Part shown: one piece after another, positions 27,011 through 36,010 of the stretch
How positions within the stretch are numbered: the stretch's first letter is position 1
Layout: every line of letters starts with the position of its first letter
Assembly (NCBI RefSeq): GCF_020073815.1
Contig: NZ_JAIQZJ010000001.1
Coordinates: 930,001-994,000, forward strand
DNA: 64,000 nt
Source of the DNA: Nocardioides mangrovi
GTDB lineage: Bacteria > Actinomycetota > Actinomycetes > Propionibacteriales > Nocardioidaceae
Direction of reading: 5' to 3'
Translations under genes and position numbers: made by a program
The notes under the pieces: model-generated
Told to the model about the DNA's origin: nothing
Seen by the model: the letters and a program-made list of their open reading frames with translations, nothing else
Database searches by the model: none

Positions 27011-28294
27011 GTGGCCAACTCAACCGCGCTGTTGACCGATCACTACGAGCTGACGATGCTCCAGGCGGCCCTCCGATCGGGCACCGCGGACCGGCGCTCG
27101 GTCTTCGAGCTCTTCCCACGGAGGCTGCCGGAGGGGCGCCGGTACGGCGTGGTCGCGGGCGTCGGCCGGGCCCTGGACGCGATCGAGCGCTTCGTCTTCG
27201 ACGACGAGGTGCTGGCCGCCCTCGACGGCGTCGTGGACCGGGCGACGCTCGACCGGCTGGCGGCGTACCGCTTCCAGGGCGACGTGTGGGGCTACGCCGA
27301 GGGCGAGGCCTACTTCCCGCACTCGCCGGTGCTGGTGGTCGAGTCGACCTTCGCCGAGGCGGTGCTCCTGGAGACCGTGCTGCTCTCGGTCTACAACCAC
27401 GACTCCGCCATCGCCTCCGCCGCGTCCCGCATGACGCTGGCCGCGGGCGACCGGCCCTGCATCGAGATGGGGTCGCGGCGCACGCACGAGGAGGCCGCCG
27501 TCGCGGCCGCGCGGGCGGCGTACGTCGCGGGCTTCGCGGCGAGCTCCAACCTCGCGGCCCGGCATCGCTACGGCGTTCCCACGACCGGCACCAGCGCGCA
27601 CAGCTTCACGCTCCTCCACGACACCGAGGACGACGCGTTCCGGGCGCAGGTCGGGTCGCTCGGCGCCGGCACGACCCTCCTCGTCGACACCTACGACATC
27701 GAGGCGGCCGTCGAGCGCGCGGTCGCGATCGCCGGGCCGGAGCTCGGTGCCGTGCGCATCGACTCCGGGGACCTCGGCCTGCTCGCGCACCGGGTGCGCG
27801 CCCAGCTCGACGGCCTCGGCGCGACCTCGACGCGGATCATCGTCACCAGCGACCTCGACGAGCACGCGATCGCGGCGCTGGCCGCCTCGCCGGTCGACGG
27901 GTACGGCGTCGGTACCGAGCTGGTCACCGGCAGCGGGCACCCGACCTGCGGCTTCGTCTACAAGCTGGTCGCCCGCGAGTCGGCCTCCGGCGACCTGGTC
28001 TCGGTGGCCAAGCGCAGCGTCGACAAGGAGTCGGTCGGCGGCCGCAAGTACGCCGTGCGCCGACGCTCGGCGAGCGGCGTGGCCGAGGCCGAGCTGATCG
28101 GCGTCGGCCACCCGCCGCGCGACGACGGGGACGACCGCGAGCTCCTGGTGCCGCTGGTCCGCGCCGGCGAGATCGTCGGGCGCGAGTCGCTCGACGCAGC
28201 GCGGGAGCGGCACCTCGCCTCGCGCGCGGAGCTGCCCGACGAGATCCGCCAGATGTCGCGCGGGGAGGCGGTCATCCCTACGGTGGGCGTATGA
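27011..28294 (+). CDS. pncB: Nicotinate phosphoribosyltransferase
   Basis: The 427-residue enzyme makes nicotinate mononucleotide from nicotinate and PRPP in NAD salvage. Family landmarks are [10 protein letters not shown] at the start, the [14 protein letters not shown] region holding the His that is phosphorylated, [16 protein letters not shown] and GVGTELVTG. It starts with GTG at 27011. Its last bases overlap the pncA start by 4 (ATGA), so the deamidase and transferase are made together. Confidence 0.95.
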   Translation: MANSTALLTDHYELTMLQAALRSGTADRRSVFELFPRRLPEGRRYGVVAGVGRALDAIERFVFDDEVLAALDGVVDRATLDRLAAYRFQGDVWGYAEGEAYFPHSPVLVVESTFAEAVLLETVLLSVYNHDSAIASAASRMTLAAGDRPCIEMGSRRTHEEAAVAAARAAYVAGFAASSNLAARHRYGVPTTGTSAHSFTLLHDTEDDAFRAQVGSLGAGTTLLVDTYDIEAAVERAVAIAGPELGAVRIDSGDLGLLAHRVRAQLDGLGATSTRIIVTSDLDEHAIAALAASPVDGYGVGTELVTGSGHPTCGFVYKLVARESASGDLVSVAKRSVDKESVGGRKYAVRRRSASGVAEAELIGVGHPPRDDGDDRELLVPLVRAGEIVGRESLDAARERHLASRAELPDEIRQMSRGEAVIPTVGV

Positions 28295-28866
28295 AGCGTG
28301 CGTTGATCGTCGTCGACGTCCAGAACGACTTCTGCGAGGGCGGCTCGCTGCCCGTCGCCGGCGGGGCGGAGGTGGCCGCCGACATCGGGTCGCTGCTGCG
28401 GTCCTGGTGCGCGAAGGGTCCGGAGTCCCCGACGTACGACCACGTCGTCGCGACCAAGGACCACCACGTCGACCCGGGCGCGCACTGGGCGAAGGAGCCC
28501 GACTACGTCGACTCGTGGCCGGTGCACTGCCGGGTGGGGACGGACGGGGAGGCCTTCCACCCCAACCTGGACCCGCAGCCCTTCGACGCGATCTTCCTCA
28601 AGGGTGAGCACGCGGCGGCCTACTCCGGCTTCGAGGGTCGCTCGGTCGACGGGGTCGCGCTGACGGACTGGCTGCGGACGCACGAGGTGACCGCGGTCGA
28701 CGTGTGCGGGATCGCGACCGACTTCTGCGTGCGGGCCACGGCGCTCGACGCCGTCGGCAACGGCTTCGAGACCCGGCTGCTGGTCGACCTGTGCGCCGGC
28801 GTGGCGCCCGAGTCCACGACCGCGGCGCTCGACGAGCTGCGCACGGCCGGGGTGCACGTTGCCTGA
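28291..28866 (+). CDS. pncA: Nicotinamidase
   Basis: The 191-residue cysteine hydrolase deamidates nicotinamide to nicotinate, and by family also activates pyrazinamide. The triad is visible: Asp9 in VVDVQNDFC, Lys104 in IFLKGEH and Cys146 in GIATDFCVRAT. The metal site is in TKDHHVDPGAHW. Its product is the substrate of the pncB enzyme encoded just upstream. It overlaps the next gene by 8 bases. Confidence 0.95.
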   Translation: MKRALIVVDVQNDFCEGGSLPVAGGAEVAADIGSLLRSWCAKGPESPTYDHVVATKDHHVDPGAHWAKEPDYVDSWPVHCRVGTDGEAFHPNLDPQPFDAIFLKGEHAAAYSGFEGRSVDGVALTDWLRTHEVTAVDVCGIATDFCVRATALDAVGNGFETRLLVDLCAGVAPESTTAALDELRTAGVHVA

Positions 28867-29629
28867 CCTGCTGACCTCGCTCGACGACGGGGTCCTGACG
28901 CTCACCCTGAACCGGCCGGACGTCTTCAACGCGATGAGCGACGAGATGTCCGACGGGCTCGCGACCACGCTCGAGCGGGTGCCCTCGGACCCGGACGTGC
29001 GGGTCGTCGTGATCACCGGCGCCGGACCGGCCTTCAGCGCCGGCGCCGACATCTCCGGCGAGGACGCCCACGAGCGCTTCGACGTCCGCGCCCTGGACCG
29101 GGCCAACCGGATGGTGCGCGCCGTCGTGTCCTGCGACAAGCCCGTGGTCGCGGCCGTGAACGGCGTCGCCGCCGGTGTCGGCTGCTCGGTCGCGCTGGCC
29201 TGCGACCTGGTGGTCGCCGGCGCCTCCGCGTCGTTCCTGCTCGCGTTCGCCCGGATCGGCCTGATGCCCGACGGCGGTACGACGTACACCGTCGCGGCCT
29301 CGGTCGGTCGCGCTCGCGCCATGCGGATGGCGCTCCTGGCGGAGCCGCTGTCGGCGGCCGACGCGCTGGAGGCGGGCCTGGTCACCCACGTCGTACCGGA
29401 CGACGACCTCGCGGCGACCGTCGCGAAGATCGCCGGCCGGCTCTCCTCCGGACCGCCGCTGTCCTTCGCCGCGACGAAGAAGGCGATCAACGCCGCCACC
29501 CTGACCGGCCTCGACGACGCCCTGGAGCGCGAGCGCACGGGGCAGACGGTGCTGCTCCGCACCTCGGACGTCGCCGAGGGGATGCGCGCCTTCTCCGAGC
29601 GTCGCCGGCCGGTCTTCCGAGGAGAGTGA
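28859..29629 (+). CDS. Enoyl-CoA hydratase/isomerase family protein
   Basis: The 256-residue crotonase-fold protein has the oxyanion-hole segments FSAGADISG and NGVAAGVGCSVALACD, with a following ARIGLMPDGGTTYTV. The acidic residues of classical hydratases are not fully conserved (a glycine-rich GLMPDGG occupies the second site), so an isomerase or hydrolase is possible. The start is a TTG at 28859 that overlaps pncA by 8 bases. It shares the pncB-pncA transcript by position, without an obvious metabolic link. Confidence 0.87.
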   Translation: MPDLLTSLDDGVLTLTLNRPDVFNAMSDEMSDGLATTLERVPSDPDVRVVVITGAGPAFSAGADISGEDAHERFDVRALDRANRMVRAVVSCDKPVVAAVNGVAAGVGCSVALACDLVVAGASASFLLAFARIGLMPDGGTTYTVAASVGRARAMRMALLAEPLSAADALEAGLVTHVVPDDDLAATVAKIAGRLSSGPPLSFAATKKAINAATLTGLDDALERERTGQTVLLRTSDVAEGMRAFSERRRPVFRGE

Positions 29630-29638
29630 CCGCGGCGC

Positions 29639-30175
29639 TCAGCGCTGGTGGTAGCGGATCTCCTTGTGCCGCTTGGGGCTGTAGCAGCTCGTGCCCACCA
29701 GGGCGCTCGGGACCTCGAAGCGCTTGAGCACGGGGCAGTAGAAGCTGTCCTGGGTGGCCTTCACCATCCGCCAGGATCCGCCGTGGCGCCGGCCGTCGGC
29801 GTAGTCGGTGTAGAGCGTGGCCGCGCCACCGCAGCTGCCCTCGGCGCCGGTCGCGTAGCCGAGGGTGTCGTACTTGGTGACCACGACCCCGGCCTGCTTC
29901 ACGCACGACGGGCTCCCCCCGGCCTGCTTCTCCTGCCGCTGCACCACCTTGCTGCGGCCCACGACGTAGTCGCGGAAGTCCTGCGAGGTGCGGCCGAGCC
30001 AGCGGTCGGCCTGACGGTGGGTGTGGATCACGTGGATGCCCTTGATCGTGACCACCTTGCCCGGCGCCGCCTGCGCCGGCGCCACCGCCGCCCCGAGCAG
30101 GCCGAGGGTGAGTGCGGTCATCGTGAGAGCGGCCAGGAGGCCCTTGGCGAGACGGGAGAGCCCGAGAGAGGTCAT
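29639..30175 (-). CDS. Secreted small protein of unknown function
   Basis: The 178-residue protein has a signal peptide ending AVAPAQAAPG (about residue 37) and a mature part with at least four cysteines (PSCVKQAGV, GSCGGAATL, SFYCPVLKRF, TSCYSPKRHK) likely to form two disulfides. I do not recognise the family. The end is basic (SPKRHKEIRYHQR). It lies alone between the crotonase gene, which converges on it, and the 5'-nucleotidase gene. Confidence 0.75.
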   Translation of the reverse strand: MTSLGLSRLAKGLLAALTMTALTLGLLGAAVAPAQAAPGKVVTIKGIHVIHTHRQADRWLGRTSQDFRDYVVGRSKVVQRQEKQAGGSPSCVKQAGVVVTKYDTLGYATGAEGSCGGAATLYTDYADGRRHGGSWRMVKATQDSFYCPVLKRFEVPSALVGTSCYSPKRHKEIRYHQR

Positions 30176-30238
30176 GTCACTTCCTTGCGGTCGTCGTGTG
30201 CTGTCCTCCCTGGGACGACCCTGCCACGCGGTTGGTTG

Positions 30239-32095
30239 TCAGCTGATCGTGACGGGGGTGCCGCCGGAGACGAGGCGCCAGTCGACGGAGGCGAACTCGG
30301 CGGGGTCGATGGTGCCGTGCTCGGTGACCCAGTCGATGAGCAGCTGACGGATCTCGTTCTGCCGGTTGTAGACGACCGTGGCGGTCGAGACGGCCGGGAA
30401 GCCGCCGCCACCGGACTGGCGGTAGTTGTTGACCGCCATCACGAACTGGTCGGCGTCGGCGACGGGCGTTCCGTCGTACGCGAGGTTCAGGATCCGCGAG
30501 TCGACGGGCTGCGAGATGTCGATGTCGTAGGTCAGCGGGGCGTCGAGGCCGGCGACGGCGTCGTAGTTGTAGTCGGGCGTGCCGTTGGGCGCCGCCGTCG
30601 TCACCGCGTTGGTCACCTGGTCCATCGTGAACGGACCGCTGCCGGTGACCTGCTTGAAGTAGCGGGCGGAGTACTCGAGGTAGGCCTTCACGTCGGCACC
30701 GCTGACCTGCACCCCGAGCAGCGTGTTGTCGTAGATGTAGAGGCCCGCGACGTCGCGGACGGTGACCTCGCCCGCCGGGAACGACGCGGCGCGGTTGAAG
30801 GGCGCCGCGATCGACAGCACCGGCAGCGACGCGGCGTCACCGCTGAGCCCCGCCTTCACCGCGTCGGCCTGCACGTAGTTGACGAAGTCGATGATCGGGA
30901 CGTCCTCGACCACCGCGCGGGCCGCGGTCAGCTCCTCGGCGGAGGTGCCGATGACGGAGTTGACGTAGTCGATCACCGTGTCGTGCTGCTCCTGCACCGC
31001 GCCGGCCACCGCGGTGTCCTCGTCGACGGTGTTGGAGTTGAGCACCTGGGAGCCGGCCTGCACGAGCAACCACTCCGGCTTGCCCCGCTTGGTGAAGACC
31101 TCCTGCACGACGAGGTCCATCACCGCGAGCCGGCGGCCCCAGTACGACGGCTCGCACAGCAGCACCTGCTGGCCGGTCTTCTTGTTGCGGACGAACTGCT
31201 GGGCGATCTCGACGTGCGCGTGACCGACCAGGATCGCGTCGACGTGCGGCACCTCCTCGGCCACCAGCGACGAGGCGTTCTCCGGGAAGGGCAGGGCGTC
31301 GCCGTACGACGACGAGGTGGTCGCGCCGGAGTGGGCCGAGACGATGACGAGGTCGCAGCCCTTCTTCTTCAGCAGTGGCACGAACTTCTTCGCCTGCTCG
31401 ACGAGCCCGGGGAACTCCATCTTCCCCTCGACGTTGGCCTTGTCCCAGATCGCGATGCCGGGGTTGGTGAGGCCGAGGATGCCGACCTTGAGGGTCCGGC
31501 CCTTGCCGAGCTTGAAGGTCTTGATCAGATACGGCGGGAAGGCCGGCCGCTTGGTCTGCGGGTCGACCGCGTTGGCGCCGAGGAGCGGGAAGTCGAGCTG
31601 GTCCTCGAAGGTCCGCAGGGTGTCGAGGCCGTAGTTGAACTCGTGGTTGCCGAGCGCGGCCGCGTCGTACTTCACGAGGTTCATCGCCCGCGCCATCGGG
31701 TGCGTGGCGCCGTCGGTGATCGGGTCGATCTTGGCGTAGTAGTAGGCCAGCGGGGTGCCCTGGATCGTGTCGCCGGCGTCGAGGGTGAGGATCGGCTCGC
31801 CCTTGCGCTCCTTGCGCATCGCCTTGATCAGCGTGGCGACCTTGGCGAGCCCGATGTCGTTGTGCGCGGTGTCGTCGAACTCGGCGTTCTTGAAGTAGTC
31901 CCAGTTGTAGACGTTGCCGTGCAGGTCGGTGGTGCCGAGGACGGTGAGCCGCACCCGCTTCCCACCGCGCCGCGCGGCGGCGACCTCCGAGGTGGCGGCG
32001 TACGACGGTTCGGCGTAGCCCGCGGCGGTCAGGGCGGCGGCGCCGGTGACTCCCCCCGCGATGACGGCACGACGAGACGGCATGACTTCAGACAC
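30239..32095 (-). CDS. Exported 5'-nucleotidase/2',3'-cyclic phosphodiesterase
   Basis: The 618-residue protein has a twin-arginine signal (MPSRRAVIAGG). It carries a calcineurin-like metallophosphatase domain (VLGTTDLHGNVYNWD, LDAGDTIQGTP, ALGNHEFNYG, VSAHSG and GHAHVE) and a C-terminal 5'-nucleotidase domain with NNYRQSGGGGFP. Tat export suggests folding with bound metal before release. It should hydrolyse extracellular nucleotides. GTG at 32095 follows GGGAGGAA; a shorter ATG start five codons in would still keep the Arg pair. Confidence 0.92.
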   Translation of the reverse strand: MSEVMPSRRAVIAGGVTGAAALTAAGYAEPSYAATSEVAAARRGGKRVRLTVLGTTDLHGNVYNWDYFKNAEFDDTAHNDIGLAKVATLIKAMRKERKGEPILTLDAGDTIQGTPLAYYYAKIDPITDGATHPMARAMNLVKYDAAALGNHEFNYGLDTLRTFEDQLDFPLLGANAVDPQTKRPAFPPYLIKTFKLGKGRTLKVGILGLTNPGIAIWDKANVEGKMEFPGLVEQAKKFVPLLKKKGCDLVIVSAHSGATTSSSYGDALPFPENASSLVAEEVPHVDAILVGHAHVEIAQQFVRNKKTGQQVLLCEPSYWGRRLAVMDLVVQEVFTKRGKPEWLLVQAGSQVLNSNTVDEDTAVAGAVQEQHDTVIDYVNSVIGTSAEELTAARAVVEDVPIIDFVNYVQADAVKAGLSGDAASLPVLSIAAPFNRAASFPAGEVTVRDVAGLYIYDNTLLGVQVSGADVKAYLEYSARYFKQVTGSGPFTMDQVTNAVTTAAPNGTPDYNYDAVAGLDAPLTYDIDISQPVDSRILNLAYDGTPVADADQFVMAVNNYRQSGGGGFPAVSTATVVYNRQNEIRQLLIDWVTEHGTIDPAEFASVDWRLVSGGTPVTIS

Positions 32096-32169
32096 GACAG
32101 TTCCTCCCGAGAACGGACATGAGCGCAGGACGTTCTATCCCGCGGGGCCGCGCGAGCACAAGGGATGAC

Positions 32170-33444
32170 ATGATCCGCAACGCAATGTTCACCCGTTCCT
32201 CGGCCCTCGCCCCGCTTCACGAGCCGCGGTTCCGGTGGTACTTCCTCTCCCGCCTGGTCAACCTCGCCGGCTCGACCATGGCACCCGTCGCGCTGGCCTT
32301 CGCCGTCCTGGAGGTGAGCGACTCCGCGGGTGCGCTCGGCCTGGTCCTGGCCGCTCGCACCATCCCGGAGGTGGTGTTCCTGCTCTTCGGCGGCGTCGTC
32401 GCCGATCGCCTCGGCCGGGCGCTCGTCATCCAGGTCTCGAACCTCGGCGCGGCGGCCACGCAGGCGGCCATCGCCGCGCTGCTGATCTCGGGGCACGCCG
32501 AGCTGTGGCACTTCGTGGTCCTGGGCGCGTTCAACGGCACCCTCTCGTCGATGAGCATGCCGGCGATGGCCGGGATCGTCCCGGCGCTGGTGCCCCGTGA
32601 CCAGCTGCAGCCGGCCAACCTGCTGATCGCGATGTCGCGCGGCGCCCTCACGATCATCGGACCGAGCGTCGCCGCCGTCCTCGTCGCCGGCGTGGGGCCC
32701 GGTTGGGCGCTCGCCGCGGACGCCGCGACGTGGCTGGGCGCCGCCGTCCTGCTCGCCCCGGTCCGGCTCCCTCCCCGCGAGCGCCACGGCAGCACCCCGT
32801 CGATGGCGCGCGAGCTGCGCGAGGGCTGGGACTACGTCCGGAGCACGACCTGGCTGTGGGTCGTCGTGCTGGCCTTCGGCTTCATGAACGTCATCCACGC
32901 CGGAGGTCTCCTCACGCTCGGCCCGGCGCTCGCCAACGACACCGACATCGGTGCGCACGGCTGGGGCCTGATCCTCTCGGCCGAGGCGTTCGGGGTGGTC
33001 GCGATGACCCTGGTGATGATGCGGGTGCCGGTGCGCCGGCCGCTCCGGTCCGGGATGCTCGGGGTCGCCTTCCTCGGGCTCCCGCTGATCGTCCTCGGCG
33101 CCCACCCGCAGACCGGCGCGGTCATGGTGGTGGCGGTCCTGGCCGGCATGGGCACCGAGGTCTTCAACCTCGGCTGGAACCTCGCCATGCAGGAGCACGT
33201 GCCCGACGAGATGCTCTCGCGGGCCTACTCCTACGACATGCTCGGCTCGTTCGTGGCGATCCCGGTGGGCCAGCTGACCTTCGGCCCTCTCGCCGCCGTG
33301 TTCGGCACCCGGGAGGTGATGCTGGCCGGCGGCGTGGTCTACGTCGCGATCGCGCTGCTGACCCTGCTGTCGCCGTCGGTGCGCGACCTGCGTCGGGTCG
33401 CCGCGGCCGGCGCCGTCAGCACCACTTCTCCGCCAGCGTCCTGA
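32170..33444 (+). CDS. MFS transporter, enterobactin-exporter-like
   Basis: The 424-residue protein has twelve predicted helices. Its MFS motif A is relaxed to FGGVVADRLGRALV, and the N-terminal LHEPRFRWYFLSRLVNLAGS is typical of the EntS/MFS_3 group, which exports siderophores or drugs. The substrate is unknown. ATG at 32170 follows AAGGG; an ATG five codons later is possible. The end overlaps the DUF1697 gene by 29 bases, tail to tail. Confidence 0.88.
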   Translation: MIRNAMFTRSSALAPLHEPRFRWYFLSRLVNLAGSTMAPVALAFAVLEVSDSAGALGLVLAARTIPEVVFLLFGGVVADRLGRALVIQVSNLGAAATQAAIAALLISGHAELWHFVVLGAFNGTLSSMSMPAMAGIVPALVPRDQLQPANLLIAMSRGALTIIGPSVAAVLVAGVGPGWALAADAATWLGAAVLLAPVRLPPRERHGSTPSMARELREGWDYVRSTTWLWVVVLAFGFMNVIHAGGLLTLGPALANDTDIGAHGWGLILSAEAFGVVAMTLVMMRVPVRRPLRSGMLGVAFLGLPLIVLGAHPQTGAVMVVAVLAGMGTEVFNLGWNLAMQEHVPDEMLSRAYSYDMLGSFVAIPVGQLTFGPLAAVFGTREVMLAGGVVYVAIALLTLLSPSVRDLRRVAAAGAVSTTSPPAS

Positions 33445-33940
33445 TCACCGTCAGGTTGCGGTTGGTCGCGACCCCGAGGTGCTTCTCGACGGTCGCGTTG
33501 GTCAGCTTCGCCTCGTGGTAGTTGTCGCCGAGCAGCAGGTGCACCGCACGACCGCCGACCTTCGCGACCTCGTCGGCGGTCCCGACGGCCTCGACCTTCG
33601 CGACCGCAGCGGCCGACGGAGCCTCCTTGAGCAGCGAGACGTAGTGCCTGCCGCCGTGCCCGAAGGACTCCGCCTCGTCGGCGATCGCCGCGAGCTCCTT
33701 CTGCGTGAAGACGATGGTCGGCACCTCGAAGCCCCGGTCCTCGAGGTAGGCCTTCTCCAGCGCGGCCTCGATCCTCGCCCGCGACCGCATCGTCGTGTCG
33801 AAGCGGACGTTGCCGGTGTTGATGTGGGTCGCCACGTCGGTGAATCCCGCCGCCTCCGTCGCCGCGACGATCGCGTCCTTGGGGAACTTCCGGGTCGCGC
33901 CGAGGTTGATAGCCCGCAGGAACGCGATGTACGTCGCCAT
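33416..33940 (-). CDS. DUF1697 family protein
   Basis: The 174-residue protein matches DUF1697: MATYIAFLRAINLGATRKFP at the start, HINTGNVRFDT in the middle and a C-terminal TNRNLTVIRTLAEKWC. The family is widespread in bacteria with no known activity. The ATG at 33940 fits the family start. It diverges from the MarR gene at 34006. Confidence 0.9.
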   Translation of the reverse strand: MATYIAFLRAINLGATRKFPKDAIVAATEAAGFTDVATHINTGNVRFDTTMRSRARIEAALEKAYLEDRGFEVPTIVFTQKELAAIADEAESFGHGGRHYVSLLKEAPSAAAVAKVEAVGTADEVAKVGGRAVHLLLGDNYHEAKLTNATVEKHLGVATNRNLTVIRTLAEKWC

Positions 33941-33970
33941 GCGCACATCCTGCCCGAGCGACGCCCCACT

Positions 33971-33998
33971 AGATATACATAGGTTTCCGATGTAATCT
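33971..33998. promoter_or_regulatory. Likely MarR operator
   Basis: AGATATACAT (33971-33980) and ATGTAATCT (33990-33998) form an inverted repeat with one extra A in the left arm. The sequence is AT-rich against the genome and stops one base before the GGAGG of the MarR gene, so a bound repressor would block that gene and perhaps the divergent DUF1697 gene. Confidence 0.55.
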
Positions 33999-34005
33999 GG
34001 AGGCC

Positions 34006-34422
34006 GTGTCCGACATCGATCTCGCCTCCGACCTGGTCGTCCAGGCCGCCCGCCTGGTCCGCGCCGTACGCCGGGAGCTCGAGCTCCCGGCCGGGACCAG
34101 GGTGCTGAGCCTCCTCGACCAGTACGGCCCCCTCGGCATCACGCAGCTCGCCGAGCTGGACCGGTGCTCGCAGCCGACCATGTCCGGCGCGGTCGCGACG
34201 CTGGTCGAGCTCGGGCGGGTCGCCAAGGAGCCCAACCCCGAGGACGCGCGGTCCTCCCTGGTGACCCTCACGCGTGCCGGACGCGCCGAGCTCGCGCGGG
34301 TGCGGACGACGTACGGCGAGCACGTCGCCGCCGTCATCGCCGCCGACCCCGACCTCACCACCGACGACCTCGCCACCGCGGTCGCGGTGCTCCGCAGCAT
34401 CCTCGAGAAAGGACCTCAGTGA
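34006..34422 (+). CDS. MarR-family regulator of the MFS gene
   Basis: The 138-residue winged-helix regulator shows LLDQYGPLGITQLAELDRC, the recognition helix CSQPTMSGAVATLVELGRV and the wing KEPNPEDARSSLVTLT. GGAGG lies just upstream of the GTG at 34006. It overlaps the MFS transporter start by 4 bases, so it most likely represses its own operon through the repeat at 33971-33998 and releases it on binding an exported compound. Confidence 0.92.
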   Translation: MSDIDLASDLVVQAARLVRAVRRELELPAGTRVLSLLDQYGPLGITQLAELDRCSQPTMSGAVATLVELGRVAKEPNPEDARSSLVTLTRAGRAELARVRTTYGEHVAAVIAADPDLTTDDLATAVAVLRSILEKGPQ

Positions 34423-35666
34423 CCTCCCCGTCCGCCTCGTTCCTCAAGCAGCCCCGCGCCGTCTGGGCCGTCGCCTTCGCGTGCGTCATCGCGTTCATGG
34501 GCATCGGCCTCGTGGACCCGATCCTCAAGGAGATCGCGGCCGACCTCGGCGCCACCGGCAGCCAGGTGTCGCTGCTCTTCAGCAGCTACATGGCCGTCAT
34601 GGGCGTCGCGATGCTGATCACCGGCGTCGTCTCCAGCCGGATCGGCGCCAAGCGCACGCTGCTCTCCGGCCTCGTCGTCATCATCGTCTTCGCGGCGCTC
34701 GCCGGCTCCTCCGACTCGGTCGGCGCCGTCATCGGTTTCCGCGCCGGTTGGGGCCTGGGCAACGCGCTCTTCGTCGCGACCGCGCTCGCCACGATCGTGC
34801 AGGCGTCGAAGGGCTCGGTCGCGCAGGCGATCATCCTCTTCGAGGCCGCACTCGGCCTGGGCATCGCGTCCGGTCCTCTCGTGGGCGGCCTGCTCGGCCA
34901 GCAGTCGTGGCGCGCACCCTTCTACGGCGTCTCGACGCTGATGGCGATCGCGCTGGTCGCGACCGCGTTCTTCCTCCCGAGCACCCCGCCTCAGGGCCGC
35001 CGTACGTCGCTCGCCGACCCGTTCCGCGCCCTCCAGCACCCCGCGCTGCTGCTGCTCGCCCTGGTCGCGATCTTCTACAACATCGGCTTCTTCACGCTCA
35101 TGGCCGCGGGCCCGTTCGCGCTGCCGTCCTTCGGGATCATGCAGATCGGCTGGACCTTCTTCGGCTGGGGCGTCCTGCTCGCGATCACCTCGGTGGTCGT
35201 CGCGCCGTGGCTGCAGCGCCGGTTCGGCACGCTGCCGACCCTGACCGCGGTGCTCTCGCTCTTCGCCGTCGTCATGGCGCTGATGGCCGTCTTCGCCGAG
35301 CACGAGGCCGCGATCGCGGTCGGCATCATCGTGGTCGGCGCACTCCTGGGCATCAACAACACCCTGGTCACCGAGGCCGTCATGGACGCCGCCCCGGTCG
35401 AGCGGCCGGTCGCGTCCGCGGCCTACTCCTTCGTCCGCTTCACCGGCGGCGCCATCGGCCCCTACGTCGCGATGAAGCTCTTCGAGCACCAGGGCGTGCA
35501 CGCGCCCTTCTGGTTCGGCGCGATCGCGATCGCCGTCGGCGTCGTGATCATCGCCGCGGGCTCTCCGGTCATCCGCAAGGCGCTGCACGGCGAGGTCGCC
35601 GGCGGCCACGGCGCGGACACCACCGAGGGCGAGGCCGAGGCCGAGCTCGTCGGGGACCTCGCCTGA
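34419..35666 (+). CDS. MFS efflux transporter
   Basis: The 415-residue protein has twelve predicted helices and resembles drug:proton antiporters: MGIGLVDPILKEIAADLGAT with the Asp of helix 1, then GVVSSRIGAKRTLL as motif A. The C-terminal tail is acidic and cytoplasmic (TTEGEAEAELVGDLA). It begins with GTG at 34419 overlapping the marR stop, after AGAAAGGA. The MarR-MFS pairing suggests efflux of a toxic compound. Confidence 0.9.
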   Translation: MTSPSASFLKQPRAVWAVAFACVIAFMGIGLVDPILKEIAADLGATGSQVSLLFSSYMAVMGVAMLITGVVSSRIGAKRTLLSGLVVIIVFAALAGSSDSVGAVIGFRAGWGLGNALFVATALATIVQASKGSVAQAIILFEAALGLGIASGPLVGGLLGQQSWRAPFYGVSTLMAIALVATAFFLPSTPPQGRRTSLADPFRALQHPALLLLALVAIFYNIGFFTLMAAGPFALPSFGIMQIGWTFFGWGVLLAITSVVVAPWLQRRFGTLPTLTAVLSLFAVVMALMAVFAEHEAAIAVGIIVVGALLGINNTLVTEAVMDAAPVERPVASAAYSFVRFTGGAIGPYVAMKLFEHQGVHAPFWFGAIAIAVGVVIIAAGSPVIRKALHGEVAGGHGADTTEGEAEAELVGDLA

Positions 35667-35693
35667 CCCAGCCGTAAATCCTTCGCGCCCTCC

Positions 35694-35720
35694 GGCCCAC
35701 GACGTCTATCGTCGTGGGCC
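35694..35720 (+). terminator. Hairpin after the MarR-MFS operon
   Basis: GGCCCACGACG (35694-35704) and CGTCGTGGGCC (35710-35720) form an 11-bp perfect stem with loop TCTAT, 28 bases after the MFS stop. Confidence 0.8.
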
Positions 35721-35825
35721 GGTCGTGGATCAGCAGCCGACCCGGTGTGCCGGGGTCGGTCCTGCGCGTCGTACCCCGACCGATTCCCCTGTGAAGGGAT
35801 CTCCTGGCATACGCGCGATGTGCGC

Positions 35826-35842
35826 GGGGGTTCGACTCCCCC
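35826..35842 (+). other. Isolated tRNA T-arm-like hairpin
   Basis: GGGGG-TTCGACT-CCCCC has the exact shape and loop sequence of a tRNA T arm and is followed by ACCTCACC, like the 3' strand of an acceptor stem. No matching 5' acceptor (GTGAGGT) is found upstream in the gap, so this is not a whole tRNA. It may be a tRNA remnant, an old attachment-site core or part of the structured leader next to it. Confidence 0.4.
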
Positions 35843-35850
35843 ACCTCACC

Positions 35851-35951
35851 GGGCGGACGGGCGGGCGCGTGAGCGGCCGGCCACCAGCGGCCCGGCCGGT
35901 CAGCACGACGGACGGTGCCCCGTGACGGGTCGTGCGCCGGCCCGTCCGCCC
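35851..35951 (+). ncRNA. Candidate structured leader RNA (three-way fold)
   Basis: The stretch can close with a 12-bp perfect stem (GGGCGGACGGGC at 35851-35862 with 35940-35951). Inside it are two perfect 7-bp hairpins: CGGCCGG/CCGGCCG (35874-35880 with 35892-35898) and GCACGAC/GTCGTGC (35903-35909 with 35929-35935). A CA-rich single-stranded run then leads to the ribosome site of the SPFH gene. This is a fold made by eye in GC-rich DNA, not a match to a known RNA. The whole 35667-36010 gap holds this, the terminator, the T-arm-like hairpin and another 9-bp hairpin at 35737-35759, but no gene. Confidence 0.35.
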
Positions 35952-36010
35952 CAGCACCAACCCGCACCATCCAGCACCACCCACCACCCCATGACCGAAG
36001 GAGGTCAGCC

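Noticed and set aside
28859..29629. The crotonase gene as part of NAD salvage
   Set aside because: It is only coupled by position; the protein has no known role with nicotinamide.
35694..35851. A complete tRNA or tRNA-Sec ending at the T arm
   Set aside because: No 5' acceptor strand or proper D and anticodon arms can be paired with the 3' part.
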